NCBI GenBank assembly: GCA_904063045.1 | Contig: CAJFCJ010000021.1 | Location: forward strand, 310,001 to 374,000 | Direction of reading: 5' to 3' | Source: Dimorphilus gyrociliatus | Lineage: Eukaryota > Annelida > Polychaeta > Dinophilidae | Length of the DNA stretch: 64,000 nt | Shown: in pieces, positions 50,632 to 61,039 of the stretch | Numbering within the stretch: the first letter of the stretch is position 1 | Layout of the letters: the number at the start of each line of letters is the position of its first letter | Made by a program: the position numbers and the translations under genes | Notes under the pieces: model-generated | What the model saw: only the letters and a program-made list of their open reading frames with translations | The model's database searches: none | What the model was told of the DNA's origin: nothing

Positions 50632-51582
50632 TCTATACAGCTACCCATTATCCCTTCCTCTTCACACCGAATATAGACCAAATTATCTTCAAAAAAGAGT
50701 GAAACACTATCCAAAAGCTTAAATTATAAACATATCTGGCTTACGTAATGTTTGGCGGATGTTGTATATCTTTCTTCAAGATCGGTTAAGTAATAATTTT
50801 GTAATCGATTTGCCACTCCCCTTCTATAATTCTAAAAATATCTAATATTAACTACAACATAAGATTTCAAAGAAATAAACAAACTTTAAGATGAATTACG
50901 TTAACATGATTAAAGGCTTCTTCCTTTAATAAAAACGAATATAAAGTAAGCAATATGTATATATATATTTTTTTAATTTTCTCTTTAATACACCTTTAAT
51001 TTACTTCCTAATAGCTAAAATTATACATATAATTATATATTAATCAATGCAAAGTATAACATCTTTAGTTAGTTTTCAATCAAAGGTAAATAATTGAACA
51101 TCTAAGTAAATCTCTGTATTTGTTTCAGTCATACGTTTTTTTCTTACACACAAAAAAAGAGAGAGGAATTTGGCCTACTTCAAACAAAAAAAAGAGATTA
51201 TTCTCTGTTGTTTACAGACCTTGTACCCTGAATGTTCCTATTGCACTACTTAAAGGCTGAATTTTTTTAAGACAGTAAAGGTCAGACACGGTCGAATCAA
51301 TAGCCTTATCAATACATTTTGAGATTAAATTCAATATGCAATTTATATACAGTAATCATCTAAATACGATCTTTTTTGATGTTTTCTACTGAATAAAAAC
51401 AGTGTAAAAAATTAGGTTCAAAGAGCAATGATATAAAGTTATTAGCAACCAAGCATCTTTTGTTTGAGATGTGTGTATGTGTGTACTTTTTTTACACATA
51501 TTTTGACTGATTGCCGTTCTAAGAGCGGCTATTTATATACGCAATAAAAAGTAATATGCTGTCAGGTTCGTAGAACACTGAT
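50172..51582. other. Intergenic with TA, CT and GT microsatellites
   Basis: Promoter side of the K+-filter receptor. A (TA)n tract lies at about 50501-50525, (CT)n at about 50560-50597 and (GT)n at about 50600-50628. A hydrophobic + reading across these repeats is not a credible gene. No exon recognised. Confidence 0.5.
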
Positions 51583-52088
51583 TTAAAGGTCATGTAAAGA
51601 TGAATAATGCCTCTTTAGGTTACTCTTTGTAGTAAAAGTTTTGTTACATATATGACAAATAGGTCTAATGTTCAAGTGAATACTTTTCTCGTGATTACGA
51701 AGAGACGTTCGATTCTTGAATGTTTTTGGACATTTTAAACAGTAATGGGGTCTTTCACCAGTATGAACAACCAAGTGTCTCTTCAATGAATAGTTATCCT
51801 TTCCCACAAATTCACACGTTGCGCATTTTATCTTCTTCGATTTGGTGACCTTGTTGTTAGAGAGTTCGTTGACTGTCTTTAACTCTTTATCACTTTCTCT
51901 AACGTCCTCGACTTTAATCTTTTCAGCGCTAGGAGTATTTTTAACTTTTCGTAGAAATGGTAAAGCATTTCACAAATTAAAGAAAACAAAGAAAATATTG
52001 AATTTCTACCTTCGAATTGAACTTCGTCTCCCATTGTTCTTAAGCCATTTGCATTTATATTCATACCGGAAATCATAAGTTTTCCCAT
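51583..52088 (-). CDS. Small C2H2 zinc-finger protein (three fingers)
   Basis: Two exons (52010-52088, 51583-51944) give 146 residues: a short N-terminus (MGKLMISGMNINANGLRTMG), an acidic/Lys linker with a possible SUMO site (IKVEDV), then three C2H2 fingers: CATCEFVGKDNYSLKRHLVVH, joined by TGERPH to YCLKCPKTFKNRTSLRNH, then ICHICNKTFTTKSNLKRH. The TGERP linker indicates DNA binding. The gene is short for this class and the stop follows the last finger directly (SSLHDL). No ortholog recognised. Confidence 0.82.
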
Positions 52089-55000
52089 AAAGTTTATTTA
52101 CCTCTTTACTTTTCTTTAAAAACCATCTTCTCGTTTACTTCTGTTCAAAAAGTAATACAAGATTATATATATATACAGTATATACTATATATTCATTTAC
52201 AACATTCTTCTGCTTGAAAAGTTTATTTTCTCTCTCCCTCTTTCCCTCTCTCTCTTCACATAAACTCGTTGTAGGATAACGAATAAAAAAAGAAATTCGT
52301 ACAAACACAAACGTGTTATGTAATAATAGAATCGAGGAAAAAGCCTATTTAGAACAAATTCTTAACGGAGTAAAATAATAGTAATAATAATAATAAAAAA
52401 ACTCTAGTTCTCTTTTCGTACCTTCTTTTTTACGTTATTATTATTGTTGTTGTAAGGATTCCTTTCAAAGAATATGGAGTATATTCTGATAATAAAATGA
52501 GCATTGTTTAATATACAATGTAACCATTTAGCCCATTACGTGCACATGTATAATTTTTGCCAGAAATGATGGATTAATATTTGCATATTACTTGTATGAT
52601 ATTCTTTATATATTAAACGAAAAAGTATACTACTAAATACGGCATCACGTTTTATCATTAATCTTAGTTTGTAGTTACTGCTTATCCATAATTAGACTTG
52701 ATAAATTATTGAATTTTCATTCTAATTAGATTTTGAATATTTAATTATCATCACTAAAGAATTAAAAGCATGAATAATCATATAGATGTTTTATTTCACT
52801 TTTATATTTTAGGGCTGATTGGTGAAGAGAGAAGATGATGGGCTGAGAAAGAGAAAGACTGAGGGGACAGTGTCATCTATACTATACTTTAGTTGTATAT
52901 ACTGTATTTATTTAACTTATTCTTTATTGAAGAGGGTAAGAAACAAAAAGTAAAAGGTTAATGGAATAATGTAAGAAAACAACACAATTAGATAAATCTG
53001 TCTGTCAATCTGTCTCTCTGCTTGTCTTAATCTGTCGTTCTCCCTTCCTTTCTCCCTCTGTCTCACTCTTCAGCCCTTTTATTTTCTAAGTATATAAAAG
53101 TCTTTATGGCAGAGACTATCAAAGTATTGTCTTTTTATTCAGTTTCAATACTAATGGAATTCAATATTTACAGCATTTGCTTGTAAATCTTATATCTTCA
53201 AGTAATAAAAATTTCCCTCAAGGAAAATGCATAAATTGACGTTTCTTTTAGTTTAATTAGAGAGAGTTTTGTATATAAAGAAAGTGTTATTAACTAATGT
53301 AGATTGGCTAATAAAACAAAATTTTGACAGTGGAAGATATAAAGACAAAATTCTCACTCCAGTAGAATATAGCTACTCTTCTAGAAAGTTGATATTAAAG
53401 TAAATAGAAACAATACAACTATTCAATTGATATTCTAAGTTAGTAAAAGCTACTGATAAAAAGAAATTCAACTCTGATAAATCCAATTGGCTACTTTCAG
53501 TACTAATATAATTTGAGATGGGAGAAAAAGATATTTTTTTAGGTGGTTTAACAATTTCACAACGAATTTTTACTGGTTTGGCAACAGATTCATTATTTTT
53601 ATATACATATATAACATTATATACTTGTGCTAACACATATAAAATATATTAAAACTGTTCATATATATTAATTAATTATATTTCACTATAGTCTCATTTC
53701 TTGGAAATTGCAATATATAAAAAAAATGTCTTGCTATTCATTACTTATTCTCTCTCTCTCTTATTCTTTACAGTTGAAGTTTTTTATTGGTAGAAATGGA
53801 AATGATTTACCTGAGAATTATATAATTATCTCTTTCTTCATTTTTCTTGAGGTCAAGGAGAAATCAGGTAGAATTTAATTACTCTGTCATGTAAAATATT
53901 AAATGAAATAAGACTTTTAAAACAAGCATTTTTGTACATGAACTTTGAGCAAAGGTCTATGAATAGGCAATCTTCACTTTTAATGGATAATTAATGAATA
54001 TGCATATATGCATATATCTCTATAAATATATATATATATTTATTTAGTTTGGAAAAGAGCTTGTAATTTGACAATAACTCTGTAGTTTTTACTTTTTTCT
54101 TCCTTCAAATGATTCTGTTGTCTTTCGTTAATATTTAAACAGTATTACCAAGTAATAAGAAAACAATATTTATATAATCTACACGTAATGATTATCATAT
54201 TTGTATCGTCCACTTTCTATGACTAACGTTGAAGGCGTTAATGAGTAAAACAAAACAAAAATGGTCTCATTTGAGGAGAATATTGAACGAATGAGACGCA
54301 TGAAATATTTATGCTACTGAATTATTGACAGATATAATTGATATTCATGAATAAAATTCTACAGAATTAGCGGAATATCGGTTAAAGAGTTGAACAAATG
54401 AAATAAATGGAAGAGAAGAAAAAAATGAAAAGAAAAAAGGGATTAAGAATAAATTGAAAATGTATTTCTTTTTTTTTATTTAAAAAACAACTTTATTATG
54501 AACTTTATAAATTTTGGATTAAAAGAAACTAAAGAAATATATAAAAAACAGTTCATCCTATATTCAGTCTGTAAAATTTTAATATGTAATACATTGTATA
54601 GATCATTACTTTTTAATTAGAGTGTCTTCTATTTGGTTTTTCTTTTTCTAATAGCCAAACTATGATAATAATAACAATTTTTTATCTTTAAAGTAAAATT
54701 ATTAAGTAGTTACTTCATCCTCCTTCAAACGAAAAATTCTTTATTATCTTTTGTTAGAAATTAGAAAATATTTATTAAAAATGTACATGATATTTATCTA
54801 TATTTAAATACAATTAATTCTATATTCATTATAATGAATTTCTTAAGAAATTGAGATTTTTAATCCTTTTTTTTCTATATCAATTATAAAAGTAAAATAT
54901 TCCTTTTCAAAGTGTCAAAAAAATAAAACATGTATAAGGAGAGAAAGATATAATAGCTACGACTATTATGATATTAAACAAGAGAATACATTAAAGTCAT

Positions 55001-58000
55001 AAACAGTGCACAATGAGAAAAAGGGATGGGAAAATATGAATATGGAATATATAGTAATATATAATAAAAATTTATGCAATAAATTGAGCGTCTTTCTTTT
55101 CAATAACAGTGCTAAAGTTTAATAAACAATGATTATTATTACTACTCTGCTATTTAAAAAATAATATCTATAAAATCAAACTTTAATTAGTCTCTTTTCT
55201 TTTTATCTATATGTCTTTATTATATAAATACAGTGTACATAAATCTACTAAACGAAAACTCTCATATTTATGTTACATTTTAATAATGCAATAGCCACAA
55301 AACGTAGTCTCTATGGAGATATCGTCTAATTGTTGTATCTAGAAATAGTCTGAATAATCTAGTCATTATTCCGTCTAGAAAGCATTGAAACAGGTGATTT
55401 CCTCTATTTCTCATTTTTCGAGGATAATCGACATGGATCTTTTCTCTTTTGGGGAAGAAAACCAAAAACAAAAAAAGCAACTTAAACTATAAATTAAGTG
55501 AATTTTTACTTGAAAACAAAAGCCAAAAGTAAAAAACTCGTTTGTTTATGCCATTATATACTTGATATATGTAGAGAAAGGTTATGAATAAGATATGCAA
55601 AACACTTTGAATATAGTTATCATATTCATAACTGTTAATAAGATTAAACTTAACAGAGTAATTAGAAATATCTAAATACTAGTTATTGACATTATTATGA
55701 CTAAAATCAATTAGAGATTTTATATATATTATCAATACATATTGTCGACTTACAAAACAGCAACGATACAGCTATTAAAATATTGCAAACTAATATGCTT
55801 TCATTGGATTAAACAGAAAAATACAGTATATATTGCTAAATGAGGGTCAATAACATTTGAAATTCTAAAATTTCCTAATTCAAGTATGAAATTACACCTG
55901 TATATACAGTATCTCAATTATATTACACCAAATTGTTGTAAGTAAATGCCTTTAGCAGTCTACATTTAAAGAAAACACGGAAAGAATATACGTAACAGAC
56001 AAATGTACATAAGCATAATTACATATGTATATATATTCACTCATACATATATAAATACCATTCAATAGGTAAAATATTTGACTTTTAATTTATTATAATT
56101 AAGGTAATTAAAACATTGATTTATTCGTTGTAAAAGAAAAACGCTAAAGGAAAATAAAGTAAAGTCTAGTAAATAAACTTTATTTAGAAAATGAACCAGT
56201 TAGTTTACCATCAATTTCTTGTTTTTTTCTACGTAAATAATTATCTTTTATACATATGTATATACTACGTATTCAGTATAAGTATTTTGTGTTTTTTTTT
56301 TACTTTTTCTTCTCTTTCTTTTAGTATTCTATAGAAAATATTAATAAAATATTCAATAACCAAAATGTATATATATATATATATATACCCGCCTTTGTTT
56401 ATATTATCAAAAAGACTTTACCCTTTTTCTTTTAAGATTTACAGCTTTTTATAAAAACATGGTAAATTAACGTCATCATTTAATCGGACAAGGACAAAAG
56501 TTGAAAGACCTTCCGATCGTATATAATAAGCTTATGAAAAGAGAAAAAAAATGATGAGTTAGACTTACCTGGAATACTGATTCATAGGCTGTTTATAGCT
56601 GCCAAGTATATTTTCCCATAAAAGAGAAAGATAAAGGGAATGGGAAAAACAACTAGATGATAGGGGCAGGTAAACAGGCAAGCAAGCAGGCAGGCAGGCA
56701 GACAGACAAATAATAAATTCAATTAAATATATATTCTTAAAAATCATATACAGTATACATAGTATACATACTATATAAATTTATATATAAAAGTATATGC
56801 AATGCTGTATATATAAGCTCTTTTGTTACACGAAGAGTTATAAATATATATGCTTATATGGTAATAAGGAGAAAAGTCATGTTATTTATATATATTCAGA
56901 CAAATGACATGTCTAGGAATTCAACTTGATTTATTTCCCTTTAAATATTGTAGAAATAGAATTAATCCTATATGATTAATTCTCAAACACTATATAATTA
57001 TACTGTATATTAAAGTTTATATCTTATCACTATCAAGGGTATTTTATATTATTAAATTAAGTTATCAAACATCTAACTTGATTGCTATACTTAAAATTGA
57101 TTTTTATATCGTACTTGCTCTTTAATCATACATATTAAAACAAAGCATTAAGCGTAAACATGCATAACAATTTAACTTAAATTCATACCTAAAGTCTATA
57201 TAAAAAAAACGGAGACAAAGTAATTATCTAAGCCTTTAATGAGGACAACTAGTGCAAATAAAAAAAATTCATAATATTAGACCTTGTATGCGTACTTTAT
57301 AGCATCTTTACCAGTTTCTTCAAACAATATATAGCCGTTTTATTTCTTTCTTTCTTGGCCTTTCATTTGAAAAAAACTTGCTCTAGATATTTTTAAGTGC
57401 AAAGGAGTCATCTGCACTCAATGTACGTTTAGTTTAAACTTTTCCTCTCAATGATTCAAATTAATCTTTTAATTATTAATACCTTTCAAATAGTACTCTG
57501 AATATATATATTTACAGTATACAGATAAGTTATATATACATTTACATATATATGTATATTCACGCAATGTTATTTTGTTTAACGTATAACTTAACTATAT
57601 TAATAAATTATTCGCTATCAAACAATATTTCAACACCCACGAGCTCTTTTACATTGGCCAAATTTTTCTTGGTCAAGTGTACCTAATGTAATTTGGCCTC
57701 TTTAAACATAATTTTATTTTTATACTTGTTTTTATTTAAGCCTCTTTATACTATTTGACCTAGTTTTCTACTTTTTAGTGTTATTATAGGTTTTATATAG
57801 ATACGTTATTTTTTTTTATATCAAACTGTTAAGCATTATAATATTCTACCTATTTCGAACTTAATTAAACTTAAAATAGTCCTTTAATGTTGATCTCTTT
57901 TTAACTTGAGAAATAAATTACACAAATTTCTTCAAAAAGCATCTTAAGGAGAGAAGAAAGGATAGGAAACAAAGGAGAAAGATTAATTTCTAATTATCAT

Positions 58001-58534
58001 TACTTCTTTTATAATTTTCTAAGGATTTTGTTTGTTCCTAGTCTCTTCTCTTTCTTTTTGTCGTTACTCTTCCTCCATTCCCACTCTTTTCTTTCTTTCT
58101 TTCTTTCTTTCTTTCATTTTCTATATGTACAAATATTCAATCATCTATTTAATATCCAATTTCCGTTCGATAATTCAAGATGAATTGCTAAATTCATAAT
58201 AGCTCTTTGGAAAAAAAAATAAACAAGAGCCGCCTTTTTTAAAAAAAAAAAGGCGTTTCCTTATCAATATATAACACAAGATAAAAAATCTTTAATATTT
58301 GTCTATTTATAATTAAATAGTTCACGGATTCCAACAATAATTCGAATTGATGATACGAAAATTGTTCAATAAAGATCTGTTCTTCAGGTTCATTAGTAAG
58401 TAACTATTTTTAAAGCTTCAAAGAATTAAATTGAATTACTTAATTTAATTATAAGGGAACGCTTTAGAAGGACGTTTCCTTAGAACATTTCATTAGATAT
58501 TTAGGTAAGTTATCATTATATATACTGTATATAT

Positions 58535-58579
<45 letters not shown>

Positions 58580-59156
58580 AGTATATCATACTTTTCGCTC
58601 ATTTCCTTCAGTCACTTTCTAAACTTTATGAATATGTTTATCAGCCCAATATGAATTATACAAACCAGAGTACTTGTCATTGTCGTGAGCTGCTTTAATT
58701 ATTGCAAACGTGAGAAAAGAATTGAATTGGTCTCATTTTTAAAATTTAATAATACATATGAATGGAATCTTTAAGAAGGAGAAGTGAAAAAGTCTACTAT
58801 TCTGACCCTATTTTAAGACTGTTTTTAGTTCGTAAACGTTCTTTCACCTGTACAGTAACGATAACTTTCATTCAATAAAGTACTCAACAATCACCTTCCA
58901 TTTTTTCCCCTTAGTTTTCATTAACTAATTAAATAAATGAGTTTTTTTTCAATTAATGAAATTTTTCAATTTAGACCTAAAATTATTTATAGAAAGAATT
59001 CACTGTTATTCTGTTACATAACATACTCACTTTTTATTGCCTTTAAACCTGTTTTTTTCTATTTTTTTTGTGTTTTAATTAAACTTTCCTTTTGTTTGAA
59101 GAAAAAGAAGAGTGAAAAAAAAAATACATAAAAAATTGTGTTGACTAAGATGAAAA
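52089..59156. other. Gene-poor AT-rich stretch (about 7 kb)
   Basis: The longest stretch here without a supported gene. It contains low-complexity DNA: (TA)n near 54020-54038, 56367-56388 and 58517-58576, CAGG/CAGA repeats near 56670-56706, (CTTT)n near 58086-58115, and an inverted repeat CGCCTTTTTT...AAAAAAGGCG at 58231-58255. A - reading of 87 residues at 53373-53636 looks partly protein-like (VKIRCEIVKPPKKISFSPIS) but has no start context, partner exon or recognised domain. Could hold UTRs or enhancers. Confidence 0.5.
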
Positions 59157-60492
59157 ATGTTGGAAATTGTTGCATGCCTCTTTTTATTTGCATATACTTT
59201 AGAACAGATTGTAATAGAACAGTTTATTTTCGCTAAACTGGGAAATTCTACAGAAATCAAAGGGTTTAATTGTTCTATTGGAAATCTAATACAAAATGAA
59301 TTGGCTTCTAGGTGGATGATATACTTAGAAGTCGCAACAAATTTACCCGGAATTGTAACTAGCCTTTATCTCGGCTCGTACAGCGATAAAAATGGTAGAA
59401 AGTTAAGCTTTCTACTTCCGAGTTCATTCAGTCTGATCAAATGTTTTATCTGTTCAGTGGTTATTCAATTTGATCTAAATTTATGGATTTTTACCATAGG
59501 CTGCGTAATTCAAGGCCTTGGAGGTGGAAAATTTGCCTTAATGATGGCGACATTCGCAACATTATCCGATAGGACGACAAAGGAGCAAAGATCTTTCAGG
59601 ATCATGCTCCTACACGGCCTTATGGCAGTCGCTGCCACTATTTCGAACATAATTAGCGGCATTGTTATATCAAAATTTGGTTATATAACAGTTTTCTTTA
59701 TCCTCGAGAGTGTTTACGCATTGTCCTTTCTCTCAACATTCTTTCTTAGCGAAAAGAATCATGACCGGAAGTTGTCAAGAGCTTTTTCCATAAAGTACAT
59801 GCGAAATTCATTTGATCTTTATCTGAAATATGATGGAACACCTAGGAGACGCGTTTTACTTGTTTCCGCCTTGATATCACTATTAGCCGGAGGAGCATGG
59901 ACTGGTCGAAAATCGCCAACGATATTTTATCTCAAAAGTCCACCTTTCTGTTGGAATGCATTCTTAATTGGCCTTTTCTGGGGTGTCTATATATTTTGGG
60001 CATATTCTACTAGTACTCTTTTAACAAGATTTCTAGAAAAGCCATTATCCGATTATGGACTAATCTTAATCGGATGTGTAATGTCAGTTATTTCAATTGT
60101 GACATTTGCATTCTCACAAGTAATATGGGTAGTGTTTTTATCAGTTTTCCTTACAATTGGGATAGGATGCATTATACCAATGGTCAATTCAATCAATTCA
60201 AAATTGGTCAACGAAGAGGATCAGGGCGCTCTTTACTCGGTCATATCCTGCATTGAATCTGTTTATACCCTTTACGGATCAGTTGCTTTTAATGCTATAT
60301 ATTCTACTACTGTACACGTTTTCAAACCGATTATATTTTTGGTTAATGCTGCTGTCTATATCGTTGTAGGCGTTTTAGTCATGTAAGTAATTGGGTCAAT
60401 TATTAGTAATTCATATATTTATATACATAAATATCTATTTATATATTGATATTTGTTCTATTTTTAGGTACATGAGGCGAATACAACAGTGA
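59157..60492 (+). CDS. MFS transporter, SLC46-like
   Basis: Two exons (59157-60382, 60468-60492) give 416 residues; the second exon adds only the short end YMRRIQQ. Eleven to twelve TM helices. The MFS loop 2-3 signature is present (GSYSDKNGRKLSFLLPS, of the GxxxDxxGRR type), together with VIQGLGGGKFALMMATFAT and EQRSFRIM, typical of the proton-coupled folate transporter family SLC46. An N-glycosylated loop 1 (NST, NCS) also fits. The first TM starts almost at the Met, so a longer N-terminus from an upstream exon is possible. Substrate unknown. Confidence 0.85.
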
Positions 60493-61039
60493 AAGGCGAA
60501 TAAAGACTTTCTTAAATGTTCTAGATTAAATCAATTTCTCTACTTTTTTTGATTAGGCATTGATAAATAAACTTTATATAGGCTTAATACGATATATTTT
60601 AATTGGTTCAGCGCCACTACGCGTCGCTGTACTCGAAAATTGACCTTGAATGCATTTTACTTACCCATAGATGGCGGCAGGCGTTTCTGTTGTATTGGCA
60701 GTTCGTCACAAAAAGATTTGTACTTGAGAATTTAGCGCTTTTTTTTCACTCGAACTCGTCTGAGGAATAATTAGTGCATACAGGTAAGTGCAAATATTTG
60801 TTTACATCAAATCTTCGATTGTTCGATGGCAGTAGCATAGCCGATGCGTTTGATAGAGGTTAAAATATTAGTGCAGCGGTCAAGGTAGGAGTGTTTTGGG
60901 CGAATGACCTAGTAAGCGGAATTTTTAAGTTCTACCGATCGTACTTCGTACATTTCATACTATTAGGAGGTTCTAGAAGGCGATAAATTGTTAAAGTTGT
61001 TTAACGACCATTCTATTATTGTGACGTATTGATTACAAA
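60493..61039. promoter_or_regulatory. Promoter / 5' UTR region of the HMG-box gene
   Basis: Base composition becomes clearly less AT-rich from about 60600. An atagatggcggcagg element near 60667-60680 resembles a YY1-type TSS motif. At 60770-60785 the sequence ttagtgcatacag followed by gtaagtgc looks like the donor end of a non-coding first exon. Confidence 0.45.

Noticed and set aside
50403-50702. Hydrophobic + strand reading of 99 residues
   Set aside because: Runs through TA, CT and GT microsatellites (poly IY, SLS, VCVC); no gene signal.
53373-53636. - strand reading of 87 residues
   Set aside because: Partly protein-like, but no splice partner, domain or promoter; kept only as a remark in the intergenic entry.
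56565-56747. - strand Cys/Leu/Pro-rich reading
   Set aside because: Produced by the CAGG/CAGA repeat (poly SACLPACLP); not a gene.
58231-58255. Inverted repeat CGCCTTTTTT...AAAAAAGGCG as a possible terminator or element end
   Set aside because: A single A/T-rich hairpin in a gene desert with no target-site duplication or gene beside it.
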